Shown piece by piece: positions 1-11,893 of a stretch of 64,000 bases of DNA. The stretch comes from Cyprinodon diabolis. Taxonomy: Eukaryota; Chordata; Actinopteri; Cyprinodontiformes; Cyprinodontidae. The notes beneath the pieces were generated by a model that saw only the letters and a list, made by a program, of their open reading frames with translations, had not been told where the DNA came from and did not search any database. The DNA lies in NCBI GenBank assembly GCA_030533445.1, contig CM060068.1:18195479-18259478 (forward strand). The letters are read 5' to 3'. Numbering within the stretch: position 1 is the first letter of the stretch; every line of letters starts with the position of its first letter. The translations under genes and the position numbers were made by a program.

Positions 1-59
1 TAATTGTTTTTCTTATTTTAAATGTAAATCACCTTGTTCCTGAAATAGAAAATTATGCT

Positions 60-535
60 GACAGGTGATTAAAAAGATGCTTATAATTCAGTCTATTAAT
101 CTGGATGGCATCAAATTGGTCTTATACTACTATAAAAACCTTGGTGTTATTTTTGATCTGGATTTGTCACTTAAACCCATATTGGATAGGTTTTCACATT
201 TCCTTGTTTAATCTGCCTTTTCTATCTCTGCTTCTTTTTTTATGTCTTCTTCTGTCTCCTTGAACCCCGGTCGTCCTCAGCAGATGGCCGCTCACACTGA
301 CCCTGGTTCTGCTGGAGGTTTCTTTCTGTTCAAAGGGAGTTTTTCCTCTCCACCTTCGCTATAAGCTTGCTTGGTGTGACGGATTACCCTCGAGTCAATG
401 AGTCGGTGCAATCAACTGGTTTTCCTTAGATAGAAAAATGAATTAGTCCTACTGGATGATCTGGTGAACTGTAAAGTGCCTTGAGATGACATGTGTTGTG
501 AATTGGTGCTATAGAGATAAACTGAACTGAATTAA
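60..535 (+). mobile_element. L2-like LINE fragment (RT end plus 3' tail)
   Basis: Around 118-215 the plus strand encodes a LINE reverse-transcriptase C-terminal signature (KNLGVIFDLDLSLKP, close to the usual LGVIFD-x-DLSF block). It is followed at about 240-535 by the 3' tail common to fish L2-like elements: a 'ctggttctgctggaggtttc' stretch, then 'aagtgccttgaga', then a gtgaattggtgctatagagataaa terminus. Both ends are truncated and the reading frame is not intact, so this is a dead copy. The L2-like assignment rests on remembered family features. Confidence 0.7.
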
Positions 536-540
536 AGTAG

Positions 541-780
541 TTTTTTCTTCAGAAATAAAGCCGGGTTCTGCTGGAAGTTTCTTCCTGTGAAAAGAGAGTT
601 CTTCCTGTCCACTGTCGCTAAACGCATGCTCAGAGGGACTGCCTTCCAGACGAGTCGATGCAATCAACTGTTTTTTCTTAGAAAACTTTCAATCTGACTG
701 GATGATCTGGTTAAGGGTAAAGTGCCTTGAGATTACGTGTTGTGATTAGCGCTATATAAGTAAACTGAATAGAATTGAAT
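541..780 (+). mobile_element. Second L2-like LINE 3' tail, tandem to the first
   Basis: The same 3'-tail landmarks as the preceding copy recur in the same order and orientation ('gggttctgctggaagtttct', 'aaagtgccttgagatta', 'ttgtgattagcgctatata', then an a/t-rich end). It is either a second 5'-truncated insertion or a partial tandem duplication. No coding part remains. Confidence 0.65.
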
Positions 781-1560
781 CTTATTTCACCTTGCAAATG
801 TTTTGCTACTCGCAGTATTTTCCTTTTCCCTATATTTTGTGAGTTAGCATCATTTATCTCCTCACAGCAGGTTTTGTTTGTGTTGTTTGTTTGCACTGAG
901 CGGCTCTCTATTGTCAGTGATTGCAGCCTTACTGCTTTGTAGTGTTTTTTCTTTCCTGTGTGTTCTGCTTGATAGTCTAATTTTTATGTTCTCATGCCTC
1001 ATCTTTGTATTTGCTGTAAATCCATGTATATGCAGGGTGTTTGCATCCTTCAGCTACATTGAGATTTACCTGCTTTCCATTATTTTTATTTTTGAAGGAA
1101 AGTCATTCATTTAAAAAAGATAGACATGAAGTAACCTGGTGAAACAGAAAGCAAAGGTCCATTCCTATTTATTCCCCTCTCTAGAGAAGTGTTTGACGTG
1201 TGGGTGCCTAGGGAAATAATGAGGTTGACATCAGGACGCTATCAGCCAACTTTTCTTCTGCATCCCCAGTAGGAATATTGCTCTAGTTATGTTGCTAAAA
1301 AGTTGTTCAAATGTGAAAACCAGACAGTATAGTATGTCTTAGACTTAGATTTATTTCGTCATTTTGTATACACATGTGTAAACAAAAAGAAAGCTTGCTT
1401 AAAAAAGCTCTAGACAATTTCATTTTTTAAAGTGCAGCCTTGAAAAAAGTAATAAATACATAAAAACAATAGTAATATAAACATATGACTGTACATTTAC
1501 AGTTCTAACATTTATTTTTTTCTTGTAAATAAAGTAACCCATTTTAAAAAACATTCAGAA
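781..1560. other. AT-rich stretch with no supported gene
   Basis: Only short chance ORFs are present (for example 878-1114, hydrophobic and low complexity, with no recognisable domain). I see no splice-bounded conserved exon or RNA gene. Confidence 0.5.
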
Positions 1561-1565
1561 GTCTA

Positions 1566-2110
1566 ATGGCAGCAGAAAAAAAGCTGTTGCAGAAGCTGCT
1601 GGACCTGCTTCTGATGCTTCAAAGTCTTTTTCCAAAGGGCTGCAGGGAGAACAGTCCATGGTGGGGGTGTGAGGGGTCATTGATAATGTTACGGGCTCGG
1701 GACAAGCAGCGCTGGGATGAAATGTCTTTAATGGAGGGAAGAGGAGCCCTGATGATCTTCTCTGCTGTTCTTAATACTCTCCTCACTTTCTTCCAGTCTG
1801 AGGCGCTCCAGCCTCCATATGTATATTTTCTGAAAAACGTGAAGTTTGCAGACGACACCACGGTGGCAGACTTAATCAGAGACAACGACCAGGACTACAG
1901 AGAGGAGGTGGAGCAGGTAGTGGACTGGTGCAAAGATAACAGCCTGATCCTGAATGTGGATGCCACCGTGGTGTCGTCTGCAAACTTCACGTTTTTCAGA
2001 AAATAGATCTATAGAAACTATGGAAACTATAGACAGAAGATGAAGGAGATATCTTGGACTTCAGGAAGAACCGGACTAACCACACTCCACTGGTCATCAA
2101 CAGCTCAGCT
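1566..2110. mobile_element. Rearranged LINE fragment with inverted halves
   Basis: Two parts of one non-LTR retrotransposon lie in opposite orientations. On the minus strand about 1640-1830 encodes a LINE C-terminal signature (RVLRTAEKIIRAPLPSIKD...). On the plus strand about 1845-2000 encodes a reverse-transcriptase catalytic block (VKFADDTTVADLIRDNDQDY, with the FADD core, then WCKDNSLILNVD). The plus-strand part is bounded by a 45-bp perfect inverted repeat (1824-1868 and 1961-2005). Neither half is functional. This resembles a 5'-inverted (twin-primed) LINE insertion, but the duplicated arm is unusual. Confidence 0.7.
1824..2005. repeat. 45-bp perfect inverted repeat with 92-bp loop
   Basis: The arms 1824-1868 and 1961-2005 are exact reverse complements by eye (the left arm starts tattttctgaaaaacg, the right arm ends cgtttttcagaaaata). 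The loop is LINE reverse-transcriptase coding sequence. If transcribed, the segment would fold into a stable hairpin. Confidence 0.85.
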
Positions 2111-2125
2111 GTAGAGGTGGTCAAC

Positions 2126-2336
<211 letters not shown>

Positions 2337-2347
2337 GGGATCTGCCC

Positions 2348-3254
2348 TTAGGTAGGGGTGCTGTATGGGTTTGGGTTTAAGTTTGAGTTTTCATTGTTTT
2401 TATTGGTTTTTCTCTCCAAAACTGTTGCATGACATTTAGATTTTTGAACGTAGCGTTTCCGTTTGGGTTTGCCATCTTTTGATGTAGTCATTGCAGGAAC
2501 CTTTTCTTTTTTATTTGCTTTTTCCTTATTAAAGTCAGCAGATATACTTGGAAGCATTTCCTTTGTTTCAGGCTCAGGTTTCTGCTTGGTTTTCAAGTCT
2601 TGAGTGGATGAAATCTCCCGTTTTACCTTACATTTCCCACCACCAACTTGAATATTTTCTGTTGATCTTTTTTCAGTTTCTGAGACGTCTGGCACATTTG
2701 ATGATGATGATGCTGAAACCTTTGCACTACATTCACCTTGAACAATATTTCCAAAAAAGCATTTGGATGCGGCAAATACGGGAGACTTTTCTGTTTTTGG
2801 TTTATTGTTCTTGTCATTGGTAGCAAAAATATCTCTTGCATGACATTCAGAATTTTGGACAGAGCCTTTCCGTTTGGCTTTGCTATCCTTTGATGTTGCA
2901 TGAAAATGTTCTCTTTTATCTGCTTTTTCCTTATTAAATTCAGCCAATATACTTGGAAGGCTTTCGTTTGGTGCAAGCTCCTGTTTTCCTGGTTTCTGCT
3001 TGGTTTTCAAGTCTTGGGTGGATGAACTCTCCTGTTTAACCCTACATTTCCCACCACCAACATTTTTTGTTGATGTTTTTTTCAGTTTCTGAGACGTCAG
3101 GAACGTCTGATGGTGAAACTTTTGCACCTCGAAAAATATTTCTAAAAAAGCGTTTGCATGCAGCAAATGCAGGAAACTTTTCTTTTTTTGGTTTAGTGTT
3201 CGTGTCACTGGTCACAAAAATATCTTTCTGGGCACATTTGTCATCTTTTTAACT
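2348..3254 (-). CDS. Unrecognised lysine-rich repeat ORF (possible exon or pseudogene)
   Basis: I do not recognise this protein. The minus strand holds a 286-codon ORF (2348-3208) built from repeats with a period of roughly 400 bp. Two units carry matching blocks such as VGGGKCxVKxExSSTQDLK, FNKEKAxK and VPDVSETEK. A third, partial unit at about 2990-3254 lies in a different frame; the switch falls in the A-rich run near 3080 and is either a frameshift or a sequencing error. Units differ by codon-multiple indels (for example two residues after KTKQKP), which suggests past selection for an open frame. Composition is rich in Lys, Ser and Asn, with no signal peptide or membrane segment. No start codon or convincing upstream exon is identifiable, so it may be part of a larger or dead gene. 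Confidence 0.3.
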
Positions 3255-3539
3255 CTAGTGATTTAAAAATCCTTCTGAAACCTTACTGAGTGTATGACAA
3301 ATTATCAATACATTGGAATAAAACTGAATTCATGATTTTAATAGAGAAATAGATTACTTGACTATAATGTCATAAGAAGGAAATCTAGTAGAACCAGCAG
3401 ATGAAGTTACAATTTAAGGTCTTTTTTTTTATCACAAACTTAACTGGAAATCTCATGGAAAATATATACAACAAAAACTATGCAAAGGTTTTGGACTTTC
3501 AAACGGCGTAAAAAAAAATCTAAATAAAAAAAAATAAAA

Positions 3540-4178
3540 AAATAGAATTCTCAACACCCCAGACATTATTTTATTTATTTCTACTTCCATATCTGACTTA
3601 TTGTACGGAGGTTTGGGGAAACACATGTAAAACTAAAACTAAGTCTTTTTTTTTTACACAAAAGAAAGCTATAAGAATTTTGTACAAAGTCAATCCTAGA
3701 GAACATATAAATAGTTTGTTTATTCAGTCAAATATTTTCAAATTAAGGGATTTTTTTTTATTTAAAATGTATCGGTTATGTTTAAAGCTAGAAAGAAAAA
3801 TTGCCATTTAATTTACAAAAGTTTTTTTTTGTCTTAAGGGGCAGAAATAACTGAAGGAAGTATAATTTCAAAAGTAAAATTGTGTGACTACTTTAAAACA
3901 AAAATGTATTTCAGTGCATGGAGTTAAATTATGGAATAGTTTTGATGAGGATTTGCTTTAAACCAATTAAAAATACTTTATAAGATAAAAATGATTGTCT
4001 TATACACTGCTGAGTTAATGAGGATAATGATATGTTGTTTGTAAGTCATATTCTTGATTTTATATATGCAGTCATGAAAAGTAAAACATTTTCAGGTTTT
4101 TGTGAGGTTTCTCTTCTTCCTGATCCTTTTCACTCATATAGATGTGCATTAGTGATGCACTCTGTTTTGTTGAGTGAA

Positions 4179-4180
<2 letters not shown>
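3540..4180 (+). mobile_element. Decayed LINE reverse-transcriptase C-terminus
   Basis: Across several frameshifts the plus strand reads like the end of a non-LTR RT: a TYCTEVWGNT-like block near 3600, then KKAIRILYKVNPREH and NSLFIQSNIFKLRDF near 3665-3755. The element ends in a TTGA microsatellite tail at 4181, as is common for LINE 3' ends. Many stops make it non-functional. Confidence 0.55.
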
Positions 4181-4242
<62 letters not shown>

Positions 4243-4274
4243 CATTCATTCATTCATTCATTCATTCATTCATT
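4181..4274. repeat. Microsatellite (TTGA)n followed by (TTCA)n
   Basis: Fifteen TTGA units (4181-4240) change abruptly to about eight TTCA units (4241-4274), a single-base difference between the two motifs. It sits at the presumed 3' end of the LINE remnant. Confidence 0.97.
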
Positions 4275-6329
4275 GAAATACTGAGGAAAATCTATTACCT
4301 TTTAGAATATTCCTACATTCAAAGGAGTGGGAACCATAACAATAACATTTAAGAAAAATAAGTGTGGAGCAGGAAGCCACACACAGCTTTATCCAGTAAA
4401 TAGGTTGAGACTTTTGCATGTCTTGTGTTAAGCCACTTTAAATCAAATATGTCTGAAGGTTTGGTTTTTTTGGTCAAAGGATACAAGGACCCCAATGCCT
4501 TCTGATTGTGTTCTTTTTTAAGAGGGAGATCATTTTTGTATTTCATGCTCAAACTAGGGTTCAACCGTCTCAACAATTGGCTAGGCACAGAATAGAAGCT
4601 GCTAGAAATAGAAAGGATTCACAGTTATTATGTGGAGAGATATGTTATCTGCTGGTGTTCATCCATTGAGCTTTATCAAATCCAAAATCACAACACATGT
4701 TGGCCATGAAACGTTAGAGGACTACTTGCTTCTCTCTGTTGAAAGGCTTTATGGAGATGGAGAGAACAGCTCAGCAGTGCCACAGGCAGAACACCTCCAA
4801 ACCACACTGCCTTGATGCAGCAATTCATGCAAAAGAAGCCCTGAACAGCGAGTGAGCGCATAAACTGTAACTGTACATGGACATACTTTTCAGAAGGTGG
4901 ACATTTCTAGATTGTGAATCCTGTTTTCGTTGGTTTAATTTACTTCTTACATTTTCAGATTGGAATTCTTTATCTCCTGTAAGCCATGATCATAACACTA
5001 AAATTAATAGAAGATGTAACTCTATGGTTGATAAGACTATACACATTTTAATTCTATAATTTGAATCAATAACATTTTTTATATTTTAAGTTAAAGAGAA
5101 GCACCTGTATTTTATAGAACATTTCCTTACTTTGTATAATATTTTCTATTACTTCGAAAAAATGACAACAGGCTTTCATTTGTAATTTTGACTCTTGGGC
5201 GCGTATTGAATTTACAAGTGTGGACACTAAAGGAAACCTTTATTTCTTGCACATAACACATTTTAACCTTGATCTACCTTGATCTCTTTGGACACCATCA
5301 CAGGCTCTGTCATGATTGCTGTGACAAGCAGCACACGCAGACTCACAGCACCACCTCTGCTCTCACACTGAAACTAACATCCACACACACAGCCTTGCTT
5401 TACTGACTTAGTTGGGACCTTGTATAAAGTTTATTTATTTTTTTTACTTTTCTATGGCTGTCTCCTTTTGAAAACAGATTACAACTATATTGTTTTTTGA
5501 ATTAACACTGAAGACAATCCCATCTCCAGATGTCATCTTCAGAAGAGGAACTTTATTTATACTATTAAAATTTGATTAGAATGTGTGGCACAATGGACTT
5601 AGGAAGATTTCAAGGACTAAAACGTAAAAGACAAACAGTACATGGTCAGAACAAACAGCTTTGATTTTCTCTTAAATCTTGGTAAAATTGACCTTTTGAC
5701 AACTAGCATGGGCTTTTTTGCCCTCAGTCTGTATATTTTGATGTACAAATACTAGGAGTTCGAAAGGACAGTTCTTGAATTTAGAAAAAAGCCATCTAAG
5801 ATCTATTTGAAATCATCAGTCACACTTAAATGTCTGGCAATAATAAGCAGAATCTATATTAAAAAAGAAGTTTGAAATACTAATTTAATTCATCAAAAGA
5901 AACCCTTACCAAGTCCTGATTACTGCGTAACCTGTAGAATGGAGAAATCACTCATATAGAATCATCCCTACAACAAAAGATAAGTACGAGCTCAAGAAAC
6001 AACACTTTATGCCTAAATCTGATTAAAATTAAATAACAGATCAGAATGTCTTTGTTCTAAATCATTCTGGAAAGAGGTGCAAAGCACTTTTTAGACTTTT
6101 AAACTAAAGAAAAACCTGAAAACCTGGAACGAAGTTCGATGTCTTTAGAAGTGGACATCTGATTTCACAAAAGGAGTTCACAAAATACTCAAGAACATAT
6201 AAAGCAGTAGACATCTCAGTTGTATTAATTAAGATTAGTGTTCAAATTTCTACAAAAAGCAAGAGATAGTGCAGCAGTTCTTTTTTTCTGTCATTATGTG
6301 TGCATACAAATATTCCTACATTATTATAC
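4275..6329. other. Intergenic, no supported feature
   Basis: AT-rich sequence with only short ORFs (4349-4588, 4630-4815, 4877-5059), none showing a domain or splice structure. I see nothing that can be named. Confidence 0.5.
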
Positions 6330-6337
6330 CTAAGGAC

Positions 6338-7143
6338 TAGGGATGCACCGATCCGATATTTTTATCGGAATCGGTCCAGATATAGGGAAAAAAACTAGAT
6401 CAGTATCGGTAACAATTGACTCGATATATGGGCCGACCTATTCATTCTAACTCTAGGAAATGCGCTGCCCGCATGCGGCTGCGCAACAACACAACACGGC
6501 CATATTGTTTATGATGGAGCCAACGAAAGGATCTGCGGTGTGGAGGTTTTTCACACTCTCTCAGCTTACTAGCCCAATGTCTATGTGCAATATTTGTGGG
6601 AGAAATGTTTTGAGGGGCGGTGTTAAATCTTCAAACTATAATACCACCAACTTAAGTTTCATAACAGAAGTTTCATAACAAGGAACATGCTGAGATTATC
6701 GGACTCGGCAAACAAAAAAGGAGCAGCGGTAAGCAGCTAACTTCTTTGGAAACAAAGTAAAGATGGGACATTTTTCCATGTAACAGTATACAGGCCAAAA
6801 AAATCACAGAGATGATACTTGATAATGATAATGACACTTTTTTTTACATGACCAAGTCAGAGAGCTTTTGGTTTAAGATTTTGTGCACAGTTGTTAAATA
6901 AATGAGTCATAACATTTATATTTGGGTTGTTTCCTATTTTTTTTTTTAAGAAAAGGGAAGTCAAATCATATGCTCAGAAGAATGATCCCAGTTTTTTTTT
7001 TTTTTTTTTCACTCAATAAAACCATTTTTAGGAAATATTTCAGTGCTGTTTTTGGTATTGGTATCGGATCGGTATCGGCCAACATTAAACTTCAAATATC
7101 GGTATCGGATCAGAGGTGAAAAAAGTAGATCGGTGCATACCTA
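6338..7143 (+). mobile_element. hAT-type non-autonomous transposon with BED-finger remnant
   Basis: The element starts tagggatgcaccgatc and ends gatcggtgcataccta, imperfect terminal inverted repeats. It is flanked by an exact 8-bp duplication, ctaaggac (6330-6337 and 7144-7151), which is the hAT hallmark. Sub-terminal 'atcggtatcgg'-like repeats occur at both ends. Around 6533-6650 the plus strand keeps part of a BED zinc finger (VWRFFTL, then CNICGRNV, then YNTTNL), typical of hAT transposase N-termini, but the rest of the transposase is missing. It is an internally deleted copy that would need a transposase from elsewhere. Confidence 0.9.
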
Positions 7144-7151
7144 CTAAGGAC

Positions 7152-10100
7152 ACCTTCGAACAGCCATTTGGGGGGACAGGATGCAACCTTCACGCAAAAT
7201 ATTTAACCCCTACACCTTTTTACTACAGGATAACAGAGCTAACCACTGCCCCACTAAGTAGCCTAAAAATTCTTCAGAGATGCACAGAGTTACACATGCC
7301 TAAATGACATGTTGGGCATTGGAAAAAAATATCAAGTGAAACTGCATCTTTACTTCCTAGTTCTCATCAATATTTTAGTTGGGTTAAAGTCATTCATCCA
7401 TAAATCAGGAACAGTTTCTCCTTTCTGCTGCCTTCATGAAATATATATGCTTGAATGCAACATGTGTCCGATGTTTATGTGTTATTTTTGCAGCTAACTG
7501 TCCTCCTTCTGTAAGATTCTTTTATGGAAATGATTCGGCCCTGCTGAAAAAAGGCACTTGAGCAGAAATGTAAACGCCCACGTAGTTTTTTGAGGCTACA
7601 ATAGAAGAAGTGCCGTCATATTCAGTACCTTTACTTTGTATCTTTACTCTACTTTTCAGTCCAGCAATGACCCCTCACAGTTACAGACAAAGCTCCTGTT
7701 TTTAACCAGACCTTAAATCCCTCGCAGTAAAATTGCCCATCTTATGTTCTCTTTTGTTCCTGGTTTCTCTCTTTTCTCTCTTCACTCTCGACGGCTTTTA
7801 TCTCGTTGAGCCTTTCTTTCTTTCAAATCCTCTTTTCCGTTTTTTCCCGGCAGTCTCTGTTGTCTTTATTACCCTGCCACAATGTAAAAACTCCTGGTCT
7901 GATTCAGAACTCCTCCACGGACTGAATACATCGGCTTATCTGGTGTGCATGTGTGCCTGCCTTAGTGTGTACGTGTAGACTGTGAGGCAATTTTATGATA
8001 GGAAAAATGGAAAGCAAGGAGGCTGTGCATGGAAATTTGTTATGTGACCTCCTTCCTGGCTGCTTGACAAAATGTGTAGTGTTTGGACAGGGTGGTCGTT
8101 GCAAAGCACTCAGCCGTCTATCGACTGGCAGCCATTGATCTGCGAAATCCAATGACTCACTGGCTGCTCAGAATGCAGCCCACATATATACCCACGCAGA
8201 CGTGACTGCTGTGTGTGTAAATGGGTGCACATGGAGACACTGACTAATTAAAGTAATTACAGTCCACAAATTAAATGAGTATAATTGGCCTGGGAAATTT
8301 GAACTGAGTTGTTCTTTTGGATATTGTAGTTAGAGGAGATTACAAACCCCCGCCCTCACACAGTAATTGAGAAAAAAATGTCGTGAACCAAAGTTGAAAT
8401 GAAGATAGTGGTTTACGGTGGCTAAGGAATATATTTTTTTCGAATTAAAATAGAAAGCAAGCCAAACCAATGTGTATCGTGAGCTATATGTCAATATTCA
8501 TTGCAGCTGTTCCTACTGAATATGTTAAACCCAAACAAGGAATGTGATTAGCTTGGTGAAATTCTGGGAAAATACACAAGTGGATGAAGTTGTTTAATGA
8601 AAGAAAACCCCACAAGAGTCGCAGAAATAACTTAAATCTGATGAAATTAATAGTGAATACAAATTCTATGAAAATGAATAAATGAAAGTCTGACATTGCT
8701 TTAAATTACGCTTCATCAGAATGAATTTAGACTATTTAGAAATTAGACTAAATTATTAATAATACATCTGGAAAAGCCTGAGAATAATGTGACCAAAGGG
8801 AAATGTTAAATGAGATGTGTCCACTCATTGACAGCACAGGTGTCTACAATCCTGCAATCAGTCAGTGGGCCTACATTTAGGGCTACAAGTAGTTACTATG
8901 CTGGTTGGTGAGTACCACACTCAACATGGACCTGTGGAAATGAACAAAATAGTTTTCTCAGGTGATTTATCTGTTCTTTCTGTTCTGAATGCCTGACCAG
9001 GATCGGCTTCCTGCAAGACCTCTGGAACTGCAGCACTGGGGACATTCATGAACTGGACTGTTAAACCAGGTAAGTGACCAGCCCAGATAATCATCTTCAG
9101 TCAGATGATTGTGGTCACTTACCTGTGTTTCTCCCACAGAGTGTCAGAGATTGGGTGGTGCCCCGCCCCCCTTCCTGCAGTATCCGCGAGCACAGCTCCA
9201 CTTTAGTTTTCGTTTTGTTATTTAATAAACATTTTTAACTTTCCTACTGATTGTCTCTCCTTGAATACTGGGTCCCTCTGTCCTCGGTTCTTGACACTAT
9301 CAAAGGATTCTAGAGAGAAATGTGCTGCCAAGTGTCAGAAAGCTTGGTCTCAGTCCCAGGTCATGGGTCTGTTACAGAATAAGGATCCAAACACAACTTA
9401 AAGAATGGTTAAGAGGAAAACATTGGACTATTCTAAATTGGCATCGAATTAAATTCTATTAACTATCCTTGGAAGGAGCTGAAACAGGCTGTCTGGAAAC
9501 CTAAGACAACTGGAACAGTTTGCTCATGAGGAGTGAACCAAAATACCTGCTGGGAGGTGCAGATGTGTCATTAACAGCAGTGTTATTTTCATCGACAATG
9601 AGGATAATATTATTTTGTTCCTTTTTTTCATGACGATAACAAAAACTGATGAGCTAAAAGTTGATCTTTGATGACGAAATCATGAATAATCGTGTGTGAG
9701 TTTTCATTGACGAGACAAGACTAAATAAAAAAGTTAGCAAGTAGTCTGTCAAATGTTTAAAATGCATCCTTGGTCTGTAATCTTTTAGATAAGCTAAGCA
9801 GTATCAGCCATGCTACTGCGTCCTATTTGTTCATACCACGCACCTGGTGTGCAGCACTGCGCATTCTGCAGGACCACAGATGGTGAAAAGAAGCCGGAAT
9901 GGTCTGGTATTGTGTGCTGAACTCTGACAAAATCTGATCTTCCAGCTCCGCTTGTGCGTCTTTCTTAGACTTTGACTTAGATAACTTTTCTGCGTGATTA
10001 GCTCAGAGTCTGTGCCGGTGCACCACAGTGATAGTTCACTCTCAGCAGTATGGCTCTTCCTGCCCTCGATGCTTAATATACTATATATGGCTGATCAACC

Positions 10101-10281
10101 TCTGCCAATCGTAAAAAATCATTTTGTCCAACTATCAGGATTTTATTTCTTCCAGCTCACAAGAGGTAATGCTAAACCTTCTTTAACTTCTATCTAAAGG
10201 AATGCCTAAATTATATCTAAAGCAAAAATTTCATTGCTTACTTTTTATTTTTGGATAAAGACCCAGGTTAAAAGGTACATA
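7152..10281. other. Intergenic with scattered repeat remnants
   Basis: No conserved exon is visible. About 9130-9300 resembles the 3' end of a retroelement (tttaataaacatttttaac, then tgggtccctctgtcctcggttcttgaca). About 9586-9730 contains fragments of the type ttattttcatcgac...atgacgaaatcatgaa, seen at ends of fish DNA transposons. Neither has clear boundaries. The ORFs at 7733-7978, 7904-8152 and 9994-10197 look like chance. Confidence 0.4.
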
Positions 10282-11893
10282 CAGGTGCTGGTCATAAAAT
10301 TAGAATATCATGAAAAAGTAGATTGATTTCAGTAATTCCATTTAAAAAGTGAAACTTGTATATTATATTCATACATTACATACAAACTCATATATTTCAG
10401 ATGTTTATTTTGTTTAATTTTGATGATTACAAATGACAACAAATGAAAATCTCAAATTCATCATATCAGAAAATTAGAATATTACTGAAGACCAATAAAA
10501 ACAAAGGATTTATAGAAATGTTGGCCAACTGAAAAGTATGAACATGAAAAGTATGAGCATGTACAGCACTCAGTATTTAGTTGGGCCTCCTTTGGCCTGT
10601 ATTACTGCAGCAATGCGGCGTGGCATGGAGTCGATCAGTCTGTGGCACTGCTCAGGTGTTATGATAGCCCAGGTTGCTCTAATAGTGGCTTTCAGCTCTT
10701 CTGAATTGTTGGGTCTGGTGTATTGCATCTTCTTCTTCACAATACCCCATAGATTTTCTATGGGGTTAAGGTCAGGAGAGTTTGCTGGCCAATTAAGAAC
10801 AGGGATACCATGGTCCTTCAACCAGGTACTGGTAGCTTTGGCACTGTGTGCAGGTGCCAAGTCCTGTTGGAAAATGAAATCTGCATCTCCAAAAAGTTGG
10901 TCAGCTGCAGGAAGCATGAAGTGCTCTAAAACTTCCTGGTATGTGGCTGCGTTGACCCTGGACCTCAGAAAACACAATGGACCAACACCAGCAGATGACA
11001 TGGCACCCCAAACCATCACTGACTGTGGAAACTTTACACTGGACTTCAAGCAACGTGGATGAAGTGCCTCTCTTCTTTTCCTCCAGACTCTGGGACCTTG
11101 ATTTCCAAAGGAAATGCAACATTTACTTTCATCAGAGAACATGACTTTGGACCACTCACCAGCAGTCCAGTCCTGTTTCTCTTTAGCCCAGGCAAGACGC
11201 TTCTGACGCTGTCTGTGGTTCAAGAGTGGCTTGACACAAGGAATGCGACAGCAGAAACCCATGTCTTTCATACGTCTGTGTGTGGTGGTTCTTGAAGCAC
11301 TCACTCCAGCTGCAGTCCACTCTTTGTGAATCTCCCCCACATTTTTGAATGGGTTTTGTTTCACAATCCTCTCCAGGGTGCGGTTATCTCTCTTGCTTGT
11401 ACACTTTTTTCGACCACATCTTTTCCTTCCCTTCGCCTCTCTATTAATGTGCTTGGACACTGAGCTCTGTGAACAGCCAGCCTCTTTAGCGATGACCTTT
11501 TGTGTCTTGCCCTCCTTGTGCAAGGTGTCGATGGTCGTCTTTTGGACAACTGTCAAGTCAGCAGTCTTCCCCATGATTGTGTAGCCTATAGAACTAGACT
11601 GAAAGACCATTTAAAGGCTTTTGCAGGTGGTTTGAGTTAATTAGCTGATTAGAGTGTGGCACCAGGGGCCATCAATTTTGAACCTTTTCACAATATTCTA
11701 ATTTTCTGATATGATGAATTTGAGATTTTCATTTGTTGTCATTTGTAATCATCAAAATTAAACAAAATAAACATCTGAAATATATGAGTTTGTATGTAAT
11801 GTATGAATATAATATACAAGTTTCACTTTTTAAATGGAATTACTGAAATCAATCTACTTTTTCATGATATTCTAATTTTATGACCAGCACCTG
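10282..11893 (-). mobile_element. Tc1-like transposon, family A, copy 1 (complete)
   Basis: A complete element of 1612 bp, flanked by TA on both sides (10280-10281 and 11894-11895). It begins caggtgctggtcataaaatt and ends with the reverse complement. The terminal inverted repeats are about 202 bp (10282-10483 and 11692-11893), a long IR type. It encloses one uninterrupted transposase gene on the minus strand. The second copy, at 41008-42619, has exactly the same length and lies in inverted orientation. Intact ends plus intact ORF make it a candidate autonomous, recently mobile element. Confidence 0.97.
10570..11574 (-). CDS. Tc1-like DD34E transposase (family A, copy 1)
   Basis: Cut-and-paste transposase of 334 aa counted from [10 protein letters not shown]. 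The frame stays open 12 codons upstream to 11610, but the internal Met matches the usual Tc1 start. The N-terminal half has the paired-like helix-turn-helix DNA-binding region ([18 protein letters not shown]) and a basic GRKK linker. The catalytic triad is visible: D in MFSDESK, D in FQQDLAPAH, and E in [13 protein letters not shown]. Length is normal for Tc1 transposases and there is no stop or frameshift. Compared with the other copy it differs at two residues that I can see: Cys for Phe after DESK, and Phe for Ser in VLEHxMLP. Whether it is active is inference. Confidence 0.95.
   Translation of the reverse strand: MGKTADLTVVQKTTIDTLHKEGKTQKVIAKEAGCSQSSVSKHINREAKGRKRCGRKKCTSKRDNRTLERIVKQNPFKNVGEIHKEWTAAGVSASRTTTHRRMKDMGFCCRIPCVKPLLNHRQRQKRLAWAKEKQDWTAGEWSKVMFSDESKCCISFGNQGPRVWRKRREALHPRCLKSSVKFPQSVMVWGAMSSAGVGPLCFLRSRVNAATYQEVLEHFMLPAADQLFGDADFIFQQDLAPAHSAKATSTWLKDHGIPVLNWPANSPDLNPIENLWGIVKKKMQYTRPNNSEELKATIRATWAIITPEQCHRLIDSMPRRIAAVIQAKGGPTKY

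Noticed and set aside
10538..11062. 174-codon ORF opposite the Tc1 family A transposase (and its mirror at 41839-42363)
   Set aside because: Antisense of a transposase with clear DD34E motifs.
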